A DNA stretch of 64,000 nucleotides, from contig NZ_LT702999.1 in assembly GCF_900149685.1 (NCBI RefSeq), positions 186,001-250,000 of the forward strand, given 5' to 3'. Of the stretch, positions 18,561-27,932 are shown piece after piece. Within the stretch, counting starts at the first letter, position 1. Every line of letters begins with the position of its first letter. Made by a program: the position numbers and the translations under genes. This DNA is from Erythrobacter sp. Alg231-14 (GTDB lineage Bacteria > Pseudomonadota > Alphaproteobacteria > Sphingomonadales > Sphingomonadaceae). The notes below the pieces were generated by a model that had not been told where the DNA came from, made no database searches, and was given only the letters and a program-made list of their open reading frames with translations.

Positions 18561-20531
18561 ATGACCGCCGCCACGTCCGCACTCGACACCACCACGCTTA
18601 TTCCGCGCGATCACCTGTTCGGGAATCCGACCCGTTCGCAAGGACGCATCAGCCCGGATGGCAAGTGGTTAAGCTGGCTCGCGCCGGAAAATGGCGTGAT
18701 GAACATTTGGATCGCTCCCCGTTCTAATCCAGATGCAGCGCGGTTGATGACGCATTCCGCCGACCGCCCGATCCCGCAATATATGTGGTCCCCCGACGCA
18801 ACCAGTTTGATGTTCATCCAAGACAAAGCCGGCGATGAGAATTTCCTGCTGTATCGGGTTGATGTCGAAACCGGCGAAGAAACAACTCTCACCCCATTTG
18901 AAAACACGCGGGTCGATATTGTTGGTGCATCGGACACGATCAAAGATGCGATCCTAGTGGGTCTCAACAATCGCGACCCTCAATTCCATGACGTTCACCG
19001 CCTCAATTTGACGACCGGCGCGCTCGAATTGGTGTTTGAAAACACCAAGTTTGCAGGCTTCCTGGCCGATGACACGCTGACATTGCGGATGGCGATGAAC
19101 CAGAATGCCGAGGGCGGTACGGATTACTTCCGCATTGAAGACAATGTTGTCGCCGACACGGCGTTTGAAAGCACGGCAATGGAGGATGCGATGACCACAT
19201 CCCCCGCGGGATACACAACGGATGGGTCGATCCTTTATTGGTTGGACAGCCGAGGTAGAGATACTGCCGCCTTGTACGCTCAGGACACGGCAACCGGAGA
19301 GAAAACCCTCATCGCTCAAGATGAAAAGGCAGATATTGGCGGCAGTCTGCGCCATCAGCAGACCGGCGAAGTTCTAGCCTATTCTGTTACCTATTTGAAA
19401 ACGCATTGGCACGCGCTCGATCCCGAAATTCAGGCGTCTTTCGATTGGATCGATGCCCAGTTCGAAGGGCAGTCGGGGGTGATGTCACGGACCGAAGACG
19501 ACCGCACCTGGATTGTGTGGAACGACCCGCTCGACGCGCCGATCTCGACCCACATCTACGATCGGGACGCGCAAACGCTGACCCCGTTTTACACCACCCG
19601 GCCCGAATTGGACGGAGCGCCGCTGCAACCGATGCATCCGGTTGAAATCGCATCGCGCGATGGGCTGACGCTGCCGTCCTACCTGACGCTTCCCTCATCC
19701 AGCGCGCCTAAGGGTGCCGACCGGCCGGGCGCGCCTGTGCCGATGGTTTTGTTGGTGCATGGCGGACCGTGGGCCCGCGACACATATGGGTTCAGCTCAA
19801 TCCATCAAATGCTCGCCAATCGCGGCTTTGCGGTGTTGTCGGTTAACTTTCGCGGATCGACCGGTTTTGGCAAAGGGTTTATCAACGCTGGCAACAAACA
19901 ATGGGGCCTTGCGATGCATGACGATTTGATCGACGCCGTCGATTGGGCCGTCGATCAAGGGATCGCCAAACGCGATGCGGTCGCCATTATGGGCGGTTCT
20001 TACGGTGGATATGCGACGCTGGCGGGGCTGGCATTTACGCCAGACGTGTTTGCGTGTGGTGTCGATATTGTTGGCCCATCCAATCTTGAAACATTGTTGG
20101 GTACGATTCCGCCATATTGGGCTCCTATGGTCAAAATCTTCCACGAACGGATGGGCAATCCGGGCACCGAGGAAGGCTTGGCCATGTTGAAAGCGGCCAG
20201 CCCGCTTTACAAAGCGGACCAGATCACCAAACCGCTGTTGATCGCTCAAGGCGCCAATGACCCACGGGTGAGGCAGGATGAAAGCGACCAAATCGTCGCC
20301 GCGATGAAAGCCGCGAATATCCCGGTCACCTATGTTCTGTACCCCGATGAAGGGCACGGATTTGCGAAACCTGAGAATTCAATTTCGTTCTTTGCCATCG
20401 CGGAAAATTTCCTTGCCCAGACATTGGCTGACAAAGGCGATGTTCGCGCGGAACCCTTGGCCAATGTGCTTGATCCATCGACGGCTCAGGTGGTCGAAGG
20501 CGCCGCCCATGTCCAAGGGTTGGGCGGATAG
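18561..20531 (+). CDS. S9 family serine peptidase (acylaminoacyl/prolyl oligopeptidase type)
   Basis: A 656-residue peptidase. The N-terminal two thirds show WD-like beta-propeller repeats (ISPDGKWLSWLAP, WSPDATSLMF) and the C-terminal alpha/beta-hydrolase domain carries the triad: S480 in GGSYGGYA, D567 in GANDPRV and H599 in EGHGF. No signal peptide is seen, so it is probably cytoplasmic, cleaving short peptides. A strong ribosome binding site (AAGGGAGAG) precedes the ATG. Two SDR genes follow on the same strand 80 bp on. Confidence 0.93.
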   Translation: MTAATSALDTTTLIPRDHLFGNPTRSQGRISPDGKWLSWLAPENGVMNIWIAPRSNPDAARLMTHSADRPIPQYMWSPDATSLMFIQDKAGDENFLLYRVDVETGEETTLTPFENTRVDIVGASDTIKDAILVGLNNRDPQFHDVHRLNLTTGALELVFENTKFAGFLADDTLTLRMAMNQNAEGGTDYFRIEDNVVADTAFESTAMEDAMTTSPAGYTTDGSILYWLDSRGRDTAALYAQDTATGEKTLIAQDEKADIGGSLRHQQTGEVLAYSVTYLKTHWHALDPEIQASFDWIDAQFEGQSGVMSRTEDDRTWIVWNDPLDAPISTHIYDRDAQTLTPFYTTRPELDGAPLQPMHPVEIASRDGLTLPSYLTLPSSSAPKGADRPGAPVPMVLLVHGGPWARDTYGFSSIHQMLANRGFAVLSVNFRGSTGFGKGFINAGNKQWGLAMHDDLIDAVDWAVDQGIAKRDAVAIMGGSYGGYATLAGLAFTPDVFACGVDIVGPSNLETLLGTIPPYWAPMVKIFHERMGNPGTEEGLAMLKAASPLYKADQITKPLLIAQGANDPRVRQDESDQIVAAMKAANIPVTYVLYPDEGHGFAKPENSISFFAIAENFLAQTLADKGDVRAEPLANVLDPSTAQVVEGAAHVQGLGG

Positions 20532-20612
20532 GGGACACCCTTTCACAGGGTAATGACAAACCCACCATGACGCCCTAGACCAGTTTCAAATAGAAATCGG
20601 AAGAGGGATCCC

Positions 20613-21440
20613 ATGTCACACGATACGAGCGCTGCACGGCGAAGCATTTTCATCACCGGCGGTGCATCCGGCATTGGTCGGGCGGTTGCGCGGTTTTTCG
20701 GCGAGCGTGATTGGTTCGTGTGCATTGCAGATGTCGACAGCGCGGGGATGGAAGACACTTTGGGATTGATCCCAGGTGGCTTCAAATATTCCCACGTTCT
20801 TGACGTGCGCGACCGCGATGCATGGGATGTTGCCTTGGAATCCGCAGCCACCGCCGCAGGCGGGCGGATCGATGCGATGATCAACAATGCTGGCATCGGC
20901 ACAGGTGGGCATTTGGCAGATTTGGACGTTGAGGAAATCGATCGATGTCTAGACATCAATCTGCGCGGTGTGTTGTACGGCGCGCAAGCGGTCTATCCCT
21001 TTCTCCAGAAAACCGCGCCAAACTCGGCTTTGGTGAACATCGCCAGCGCGGCCGGCATTGCTGGCGGAAGCGGGATGAGCGTTTACAGCGCCACAAAATT
21101 TGGGGTGCGCGGCATCGCCGAAAGTTTGGATGCAGAATGGGCACCGGATGGCATCAAAGTGTCCTCAATCTGCCCCAGCTTTATCGAAACCCCACTTTTG
21201 AACGGCACCGGCAACCGCAAATCCAACGAAATGGTCCGTGACCGGGTCGTCGCCGCAGGTTTGGAAATTACGCCGGTCGAAGAGGTGGCCGAAACCGTAT
21301 GGAATGCCGTTCACGGAGATGGACTGCATCACCTTGTCGGGAAAACGGCAAAAGGCATCAACTTCGCCAAACGATGGATGCCGGGCCGCGTGCGCAAACA
21401 ACAACGCGCCGCATCAGGCCTTTTGGGCAAATCAAGTTAA
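20613..21440 (+). CDS. Short-chain dehydrogenase/reductase (first of a tandem pair)
   Basis: Classical SDR of 275 residues: TGGASGIG nucleotide-binding motif near the N-terminus, NNAG in the middle and catalytic YSATK. Substrate not predictable. The C-terminal third (after PSFIETPLL) with a basic tail MPGRVRKQQRA is shared with the next gene, which is its paralogue; roughly half of the residues agree by eye. AGAGGGA lies just upstream of the ATG. Probably co-transcribed with the second SDR, whose start is 16 bp after the stop. Confidence 0.93.
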   Translation: MSHDTSAARRSIFITGGASGIGRAVARFFGERDWFVCIADVDSAGMEDTLGLIPGGFKYSHVLDVRDRDAWDVALESAATAAGGRIDAMINNAGIGTGGHLADLDVEEIDRCLDINLRGVLYGAQAVYPFLQKTAPNSALVNIASAAGIAGGSGMSVYSATKFGVRGIAESLDAEWAPDGIKVSSICPSFIETPLLNGTGNRKSNEMVRDRVVAAGLEITPVEEVAETVWNAVHGDGLHHLVGKTAKGINFAKRWMPGRVRKQQRAASGLLGKSS

Positions 21441-21455
21441 TTGGGAGAACACACC

Positions 21456-22268
21456 ATGAGTGCAGGTGAAACACGTCGTTCGATTTTCGTAACTGGCGGT
21501 GCATCGGGCATCGGTCGGGCGGTTGCCGTCTTCTTTTCGGAACGCGGGTGGTTCGTTGGCATTGCCGATATTGATGCGGCCGGAATGCAAGAAACACTAG
21601 CGCAAGCCAAAGACGGCTGTGCCTCCACGCATGAATTGGATGTGCGCGACAAACGCCAATGGGAAACCGCCCTTGCCGACTTTGCCAAAGCGGCCGGCGG
21701 GCGGATCGATGCAGTCTTTAACAATGCCGGGATTGGCGATGGCGGGGCTCTGGCGGATCAAGACGAAGACGAAATCACGCGGATGCTCGACATCAATATG
21801 AAAGGCGTGATCTGGGGCGCTCAGGCTTCGCATAAATACTTGGCCGAAACCGCGCCGGGATCTGTGTTGCTCAACACCGCCAGTTTGGCCGGGATCATCG
21901 GATCACCCGGCCTTGCCGCCTATTGCGCGACGAAGTGGGGCGTGCGCGGATTGACCGAAAGCCTGGATGCGGAATGGGCCGAAGACGGTATCACCGTCGC
22001 CTCACTCTGCCCCGGTTTCATCGACACAGCGATTATCGGTAAAGTGAACGAGGAGTCCAACCAGACCGCCAAAGAAACTCTGCTCGAGCAAGGGGTTGAA
22101 GTGAACCCTGTCGACATCGTGCCAGAAGTCGTTTGGCGCGCTGTTCATGGCGATGATCTGCATTACACCGTCGGCAAAATGGCGAAACGTCTGCGGTTTA
22201 TGCAGCGGTGGTTGCCCGGAATGGTGCGCAAAGAAATGCGCAAAACCGGGATTGGCGTTGAGATCTAA
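21456..22268 (+). CDS. Short-chain dehydrogenase/reductase (second of a tandem pair)
   Basis: A 270-residue classical SDR with TGGASGIG, NNAG and YCATK (Tyr/Lys pair). Conserved all along with the preceding gene, including the basic end LPGMVRKEMRK, which points to a local duplication. Start at 21456 because of the ribosome binding site GGGAG 8 bp upstream; an in-frame codon at 21441 would overlap the preceding stop region and lacks such a site. The function is not predictable beyond NAD(P)-dependent oxidoreduction. Confidence 0.93.
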   Translation: MSAGETRRSIFVTGGASGIGRAVAVFFSERGWFVGIADIDAAGMQETLAQAKDGCASTHELDVRDKRQWETALADFAKAAGGRIDAVFNNAGIGDGGALADQDEDEITRMLDINMKGVIWGAQASHKYLAETAPGSVLLNTASLAGIIGSPGLAAYCATKWGVRGLTESLDAEWAEDGITVASLCPGFIDTAIIGKVNEESNQTAKETLLEQGVEVNPVDIVPEVVWRAVHGDDLHYTVGKMAKRLRFMQRWLPGMVRKEMRKTGIGVEI

Positions 22269-22278
22269 AGGCACGTTG

Positions 22279-23490
22279 TCACTGTAAGCTTGCGCGCACG
22301 TCGTGGCCGGTTTCCGATAGGAATGGATCCAGTTCATTCCACGGGATCGTCACGGCGGCGGTGCAAGCAAAGATGACATGCGGCAATTGCGGGATAAAAA
22401 CCACTCCGTCCTTCGCCAATCCTAATGTCCACCCCATGCCCGATTCGGGGACATGGTGGCATTCACCGCCATCTTCCTCTGGCCAATTCAGTTCGACTTT
22501 CGTCACCAATGAAGGCGACAAGCCGGCAACAGGCCGTTTTGAGGCTGGATCGGTTTCGTCCTCAAATTCATAGAACACCAATGCATCAGGTTTGAACCAC
22601 GTCGATGGGTCGGCTTCTGTCCCGTCGAAGCGGTCATAAATGGCAGCCGTAAAGAAATGGCTGGGATGAGCGCCCCCGCAAAAAGTGCTGCCCACCCGAT
22701 CAACGCTCAACCACCGTTGCGTTATCAATGTGGGGATCAAAGTCTCGGTCAGATAACCGGTGCCGCCAGCCGGCATATGCCACGCGATACATTCGCCCAT
22801 GACATGATCGACCGTGCCATCGGGCAAAGTCTTGGCAAGTGCGGCGTTAATAGCCGGATCGCCCGCTTGAATCGGATCGAGCGCGATGGTTTCGACTAGA
22901 TATTCATCGTCCCCTAGATGCGCCGGACCGGTGTAATTTCGCTTTGTGTACTCGATCCCGACAAGAGTGGCAGCGCTTTCGCGTACGGATCCCCCGACCA
23001 GCAAGGGCTCAACAAATTGGGCACTCTGGCACGATCCGCCAAGCTCGCCGCCGACCTCAACCTGCGAAGCGTTCAATGCAATGGGCAGTGCGCGATCGTC
23101 GTTGCGCCACGTTGCGGACATGCGTTCCTCACCCATGTCATCAATCGTCCATGTCGCGCCGCTTAGGTCGGAAAACCCTTCAATTTCGGTCAGGACGTTG
23201 GGCGCCGCCTCATCAATCTGCACCAATCGAAGGGGGCGCAGGTGCGCATCGTAATAATAAATCCCTTCCATCGTTTCGGGATCGTCAAAACACGCCGTGA
23301 TCGGCAGCCCTCCCAGGGTTCCGGTCCAAACTTGGCCCGATTGAACCGGAGCATCATCGGAGACCGGCTCACGATTTCCCGTCGGAATCGAGGCAGCCCT
23401 TTCATCAACATCGGGATCAGGATCGACACCGTCATCAGGCCCGGTGCAGGACACCGCCATCAAGGCTGCGATGACACCGATCCAACGCAT
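22279..23490 (-). CDS. Putative lipoprotein with RsiV/DUF3298-like segment
   Basis: 403 residues with a short signal peptide and a lipobox (MAVSC, lipidated Cys at 15). The C-terminal half contains CGGAHPSHFFTAAIYD followed by a WFKPDAL segment, resembling the GGAHP-type motif of DUF3298/RsiV-like domains, which bind muramyl peptides or lysozyme in some bacteria; the resemblance is by eye only. An acidic linker follows the Cys. The ATG shares one base with the stop of the pterin dehydratase gene (TGATG), so the two are co-translated. Convergent with the second SDR, with a 10-bp gap. Confidence 0.75.
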   Translation of the reverse strand: MRWIGVIAALMAVSCTGPDDGVDPDPDVDERAASIPTGNREPVSDDAPVQSGQVWTGTLGGLPITACFDDPETMEGIYYYDAHLRPLRLVQIDEAAPNVLTEIEGFSDLSGATWTIDDMGEERMSATWRNDDRALPIALNASQVEVGGELGGSCQSAQFVEPLLVGGSVRESAATLVGIEYTKRNYTGPAHLGDDEYLVETIALDPIQAGDPAINAALAKTLPDGTVDHVMGECIAWHMPAGGTGYLTETLIPTLITQRWLSVDRVGSTFCGGAHPSHFFTAAIYDRFDGTEADPSTWFKPDALVFYEFEDETDPASKRPVAGLSPSLVTKVELNWPEEDGGECHHVPESGMGWTLGLAKDGVVFIPQLPHVIFACTAAVTIPWNELDPFLSETGHDVRASLQ

Positions 23491-23792
23491 CAGATCAATG
23501 CATCGATCGCGCGCGCCATTTTCGCATCGCGCAGGGATAGGCCGCCGCTAACGCCGGCATCATGCGTGTTCAATGTGATTTCGACCTTGGCATAGACGTT
23601 GAACCATTCGGGGTGATGATCATGGCGATCGGCAATCAAGGCCACGCGGCTCATAAATCCCCACGCTTCGGAAAAGTCGCCAAACTGGAACGTGCGCGCA
23701 ATCGCTTTGCCTTCGCGGGTCAATTCCCATTCCGGGTGATCGGCCAATAGACGGTCGCGATCTGCATCATCAAGTTCGGGTACGGTGGTCAT
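23490..23792 (-). CDS. phhB: Pterin-4-alpha-carbinolamine dehydratase
   Basis: A 100-residue enzyme that dehydrates 4a-hydroxytetrahydropterin. The active-site motif is clear: [26 protein letters not shown], with the paired histidines and the Pro-Glu-Trp. ATG at 23792 is preferred over the TTG codon just upstream. No phenylalanine hydroxylase gene is in the window, so it may act in general pterin or molybdopterin chemistry. Divergent from ccmA, 63 bp away. Confidence 0.93.
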   Translation of the reverse strand: MTTVPELDDADRDRLLADHPEWELTREGKAIARTFQFGDFSEAWGFMSRVALIADRHDHHPEWFNVYAKVEITLNTHDAGVSGGLSLRDAKMARAIDALI

Positions 23793-23855
23793 CAATAGGC
23801 CTTTCGGAAAAGCTTGTGTTGTGAGCGGGCATGCTTTTGCCTAACGCGTGAGCGC

Positions 23856-24485
23856 ATGCAAGGTTCTGCTTCTCTTGAAATTGCCCCGGCCTTAACGGCG
23901 CAAGGTGTCGCATGTCGACGCGGCGACCGTTTGCTGTTTCGCGGGCTTGGCTTTGCATTGGAAAGCGGGGAGGCGTTGCACCTGACGGGTGCGAACGGCA
24001 TGGGCAAGACAACGTTGATCCGCGCGCTTGCCGGATTGACCACGCCTTATGCAGGGACGATCGAATGCCACGGGGCTGTGGGTTTGTTGGATGAACGCCC
24101 TGCCCTCGATCCCGATCTCCCATTGGGCAAAGCCTTGTCGTTTTGGAACCGGATCGACGCACCCTACGATCCTACCGACACGCTCGCTCTGCTGGGGCTT
24201 GAGCCGTTAATCGAAGTACCGGTGCGCTATTTGTCCACCGGGCAACGCAAACGCGCGAGCTTTGCGGTGTTGATCGGGCGCAATGTGCCCGTCTGGCTTT
24301 TGGATGAGCCGCTATCGGGATTGGACGTTGCCGCCATTTATCAGGTCACGGCCCTAATTCAGTCCCATGTGGATGATGGGGGCATTGCTCTTATCGCGTC
24401 GCATCAAACGTTGAAGATCGATGGGCTGCGCACGCTCGAACTGAGCGATTTCGCCGCGCCAATATCGGATGAGGACGAGGAATGA
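23856..24485 (+). CDS. ccmA: CcmA, cytochrome c biogenesis ABC transporter ATPase
   Basis: ATP-binding subunit of the CcmAB(CD) complex that frees haem-loaded CcmE during cytochrome c maturation. Walker A GANGMGKT is at 45-52; the signature is YLSTGQRKRASFA and Walker B VWLLDEPLSGLD. The STGQ signature in place of LSGGQ is usual for CcmA. 209 residues from the ATG at 23856. It overlaps ccmB by 4 bp (ATGA). The other ccm genes are not here. Confidence 0.94.
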   Translation: MQGSASLEIAPALTAQGVACRRGDRLLFRGLGFALESGEALHLTGANGMGKTTLIRALAGLTTPYAGTIECHGAVGLLDERPALDPDLPLGKALSFWNRIDAPYDPTDTLALLGLEPLIEVPVRYLSTGQRKRASFAVLIGRNVPVWLLDEPLSGLDVAAIYQVTALIQSHVDDGGIALIASHQTLKIDGLRTLELSDFAAPISDEDEE

Positions 24486-25132
24486 TCTCCGCTTTATTCC
24501 GCCGCGATCTGGCCAAATTCTTTCCCTTTGCCGGCGGCGGGGCGGCGTTGCCGACCGTGTTTTTTGTGGCCGTTGCGATGCTTTATCCGTTTGCGGTCGG
24601 TCCAGATGGCGCGCTGTTGGCGCGAACCGGCGGCGGCGTGGTGTGGATAGCAGCCTTGCTGGCTGCGATTTTGCCGCTGGAAAAACTCGTCGCCGAAGAC
24701 ATTGAATTGGGCACGTTCGATCAATTGCGCCTGCGCGGCGTAGCGGAAGAAGCGATGATGGCGATCCGCCTGCTCGCGCATTGGATCAGTTTTGGGCCGC
24801 CCTTGATATTGGCCGCATTCCCGGCCGCAGCGTTGCTCAACCTTGATGGGCCTAGTCTGCAATTGCTTTTGATCGGCCTGACGGTGGGGACACCGGGGCT
24901 TGCTGCGATTGGCCTTATGATTGCCGCGCTCACCGCAAGTTTGCGTGCCGGCGCGGCATTATCCGGCCTTTTGCTGGTGCCGCTCGCGCTGCCGATTTTG
25001 ATCTTTGGCGCGGGCGCGTTGGCGCGTCAGGATACGGCCAGTCTCGGCTTTGTCGCAGCGATTAGCCTGTTGCTGGTTGCGATCGCACCATTTGCCGCAG
25101 GCGCCGCGATACGGGCCGCGCGGGAAATCTAA
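24482..25132 (+). CDS. ccmB: CcmB, cytochrome c biogenesis ABC transporter permease
   Basis: Membrane subunit paired with CcmA. 216 residues with six hydrophobic segments; the family's LEKLVAEDIELGTFDQL-like stretch follows the second one. Length and neighbour agree with CcmB (about 220). The start overlaps the ccmA stop. Convergent with the small membrane protein gene, with only 6 bp between the two stop codons. Confidence 0.93.
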   Translation: MISALFRRDLAKFFPFAGGGAALPTVFFVAVAMLYPFAVGPDGALLARTGGGVVWIAALLAAILPLEKLVAEDIELGTFDQLRLRGVAEEAMMAIRLLAHWISFGPPLILAAFPAAALLNLDGPSLQLLLIGLTVGTPGLAAIGLMIAALTASLRAGAALSGLLLVPLALPILIFGAGALARQDTASLGFVAAISLLLVAIAPFAAGAAIRAAREI

Positions 25133-25138
25133 CCACTC

Positions 25139-25402
25139 TTAGACTGAACGTGACCGGGGGATTTCTCCCAAGCCTTCCGGCACGGGCGCCTTTGCGCGCG
25201 GTTCATCTTCTTCGAAGATCTGATCCTCGCTTAACACATACGTTAAAAGAGCGGCCTCGCGTTTGGCCACCACGAAGGAATAGCAAAGGCCCGCGACAAG
25301 CAGAGCGCCTGCGCCATCTCCGAAATAGGGTAGGTCCAAATAGGTTGCGACCAGGATCAGTCCGATCGACGCAAAAAGAATGCCGATGGTAATCACAGAC
25401 AT
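25139..25402 (-). CDS. Small membrane protein of unknown function
   Basis: 87 residues with two hydrophobic stretches near the N-terminus (about 3-20 and 31-46) and a charged cytoplasmic tail (FEEDEPRAKAPVPEG). A weak AAGGA site stands about 10 bp before the ATG. No family recognised. It could be a sphingomonad-specific protein; it is included because of the plausible topology and start. Confidence 0.6.
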   Translation of the reverse strand: MSVITIGILFASIGLILVATYLDLPYFGDGAGALLVAGLCYSFVVAKREAALLTYVLSEDQIFEEDEPRAKAPVPEGLGEIPRSRSV

Positions 25403-25537
25403 AGGGCGTGTTCCTTAAAGATGCTGCTCTTCTGTTAGGAACACGATAAGCCCAGCCGATGTCGACTGGGTTAGTTGGATCAGTTAATTTGGAGTATCAT
25501 TCCCTGGCTTAAACACGAGCGCGTGTAAGGGCGCCCA

Positions 25538-26362
25538 TCAATATGGAGGCTTATCCTTGCCTGTGGGGCTTTTGGTGAAGATTTCCACGCCGTCTTCGGT
25601 AATCGCCAAACTGTGCTCGAATTGCGCACTTAACGATTTGTCGCGCGTCACCGCGGTCCACCCATCGCCCAAGACTTTCGCCCATGGTTTGCCAAGGTTG
25701 ATCATTGGTTCAATGGTAAAGAACATACCCGGTTTCAGTTCGGGGCCTGTTCCCGCCTTGCTGGCATGCACCACTTCGGGAGCATCATGGAAAAGACGGC
25801 CCAACCCATGGCCGCAAAATTCGCGCACAACGCCATAACGGAATTGTTTCGCATGCGCCTCGATCGCGGCGCCGATATCGCCCAATCGGGCACCGGGACG
25901 CGCGGCGGCAATGCCTAGCATCAAACATTCATAGGTTACATCAACCAGTCGCTTTGCCTTGATCGACGGTTCGCCCGCAAAAAACATGCGCGACGTATCA
26001 CCATGCCATCCGTTCAAAAGCGATGTGACATCCACGTTTAAAATATCGCCTTCTTTCAAAACCTTTGGCCCCGGGATGCCGTGGCAAATGACGTGGTTGA
26101 TCGAAATACAACTGGAATGCGCATAGCCGCGATAGCCAAGCGTCGCAGGCACGGCGCCCGCATCCAACATCATGCCCCGCACCGCATCATCAATGCTGGC
26201 CGTGGTCACGCCAGGTTGAACCAAATTGGCAACCTCATCCAAAATTGTTGCGGAAAGGCGGCCAGCGGCACGCATTCCCTCAAAACCTTCTTCGGTGTGG
26301 AGTTTAATCGTGCCGTCGCGGTAAACGGTCTTATCGCCTTCAACGAGTTGGTATTCTGTCAT
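25538..26362 (-). CDS. map: Type I methionine aminopeptidase
   Basis: Removes the initiator Met from nascent proteins. All metal and catalytic residues are present: H94 (NHVICHGIP), D111 and D122 (NVDVTSLLNGWHGDTSR), H185 (CGHGLGR), E218 (TIEPM) and E249 (QFEHS). 274 residues from the ATG at 26362; the frame can be read back to 26416 but without gain. Divergent from the leucyl aminopeptidase gene, 95 bp apart. C-terminal tail KSPTGKDKPPY is short and basic. Confidence 0.96.
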   Translation of the reverse strand: MTEYQLVEGDKTVYRDGTIKLHTEEGFEGMRAAGRLSATILDEVANLVQPGVTTASIDDAVRGMMLDAGAVPATLGYRGYAHSSCISINHVICHGIPGPKVLKEGDILNVDVTSLLNGWHGDTSRMFFAGEPSIKAKRLVDVTYECLMLGIAAARPGARLGDIGAAIEAHAKQFRYGVVREFCGHGLGRLFHDAPEVVHASKAGTGPELKPGMFFTIEPMINLGKPWAKVLGDGWTAVTRDKSLSAQFEHSLAITEDGVEIFTKSPTGKDKPPY

Positions 26363-26457
26363 GCGCGTGCATATAGCGAAGCCATGCCCCGATGGCGAGA
26401 GGGGGATTACGCGCAATTGATGCGTGACATGCGGGCGGGCGCGATTATGAAAACCGC

Positions 26458-27855
26458 ATGACCCATTTCAAAGATTTGATCCAGCCCGACCGTGGCCAGG
26501 ACGCCACAGCAATCCATCTCACCACAAAATCCACGTTTGATGAATTCGCGCGGACCTTGTCCGCCGGGCAACGCGCAGCATTGGATGCGCAGAAATTCGA
26601 CGGAGCGGCCGGTAGCGTCGGGATCGTGCCCGATGGCGACGGCGTGTTTGGCGTGGGCGGGGTTGCCAATCCAGAAAATCTTTCGACCTACTGTTTGGCC
26701 GCCTTGTCCGCGCGCTTGCCCGAAGGAACCTATCGCCTAACCGACGCGCAGCCTGGCATGGCCGTTTTTGGTTGGGTCACAGCGCATTACAAATTCACCC
26801 GCTACAAAGAAGACGACGCGGCCACGGGGCCCCGCGTTTTGTTGTCGCAACAAGTCGGCCGAATGCCCGCATTGATCGCAGAGGCAGAAGCAGAGATGCT
26901 GGTTCGCGATCTGGTCAATACGCCCGCCGAAGACATGGGGCCAGCCGCTCTCGAAAACGAGTTCGAGAAACTGGCAAAGGCGCACGGTGCGACTCTATCG
27001 GTTACCAAAGGCGATGCGTTGGAACAGGAATATCCGATGGTGCACGCCGTTGGCCGCGCCGCTGCGCGCCATCACGCGCCGCGCATCCTGCACCTTGAAT
27101 GGAGCGCAAAGGACGGAGCCAAAGACGCCCCAGTACTGGCGATTGTCGGCAAAGGCGTGTGTTTCGATTCCGGTGGCCTCGACATCAAACCCGCCGCGGG
27201 CATGCGGTTGATGAAGAAAGATATGGGCGGCGCAGCGCACGCTATCGCTCTTGCCGGATTGATCATGGAAAGCGGGTTGAATGTCCGACTTCATTTGATT
27301 GTTCCCGCCGTGGAAAACGCGATCGCGGGATCGGCCTTCCGCCCCGGCGATGTGTTGAACAGCCGCAAGGGTATTTCGGTGGAGATCCACAACACCGACG
27401 CCGAAGGGCGATTGATACTGGGCGACGCTCTAACCCGCGCGAGCGAGGAAGAGCCAGACCTCATCATCGATTTCGCGACCTTGACCGGGGCCGCCCGGAT
27501 CGCGCTGGGGCCCGATTACGCGGCGATGATGGCGCGGCGCGATGAAACCGCGCAAGCTCTGATCGATGCGGGCAAAGCCAATGATGACGAACCATGGCGC
27601 TTGCCACTACCCGAAGCGTATCGTGAATATCTGAAATCCGACATTGCCGATATCGTGAACGCGCAATCCAACCCCTATGCCGGGGCCAGTGTCGCGGGAC
27701 TGTTTTTGGACAAGTTTGTCGGTGACGGAATTGACTGGGTGCACTTCGACACATTCGCATGGCGACCCTATCCAAAACCCGGCCGTTCAAAGGGCGGAAC
27801 CGCCTATGGACTGCGCGCTGCGTTCCATATGGTGAAGGCGCGATATTCGGCGTAA
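26458..27855 (+). CDS. Leucyl aminopeptidase family protein (M17)
   Basis: A 465-residue dizinc/manganese exopeptidase. The C-terminal catalytic domain has GKGVCFDSGGLDIKP, the MKKDMGGAA stretch with a metal-binding Asp, and NTDAEGRLIL with the Asp/Glu metal ligands. The N-terminal domain is shorter and less conserved than in E. coli PepA (503). Head-to-head with map, so two cytosolic aminopeptidase genes share a 95-bp promoter region. Confidence 0.93.
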   Translation: MTHFKDLIQPDRGQDATAIHLTTKSTFDEFARTLSAGQRAALDAQKFDGAAGSVGIVPDGDGVFGVGGVANPENLSTYCLAALSARLPEGTYRLTDAQPGMAVFGWVTAHYKFTRYKEDDAATGPRVLLSQQVGRMPALIAEAEAEMLVRDLVNTPAEDMGPAALENEFEKLAKAHGATLSVTKGDALEQEYPMVHAVGRAAARHHAPRILHLEWSAKDGAKDAPVLAIVGKGVCFDSGGLDIKPAAGMRLMKKDMGGAAHAIALAGLIMESGLNVRLHLIVPAVENAIAGSAFRPGDVLNSRKGISVEIHNTDAEGRLILGDALTRASEEEPDLIIDFATLTGAARIALGPDYAAMMARRDETAQALIDAGKANDDEPWRLPLPEAYREYLKSDIADIVNAQSNPYAGASVAGLFLDKFVGDGIDWVHFDTFAWRPYPKPGRSKGGTAYGLRAAFHMVKARYSA

Positions 27856-27932
27856 CTTGCTCATCGTGGCGTCTGCGTCTAAGCGCGTGCGCACAAAGTC
27901 CCTTGGGTTTGGGGCTGGAGAAAATTAATCGC

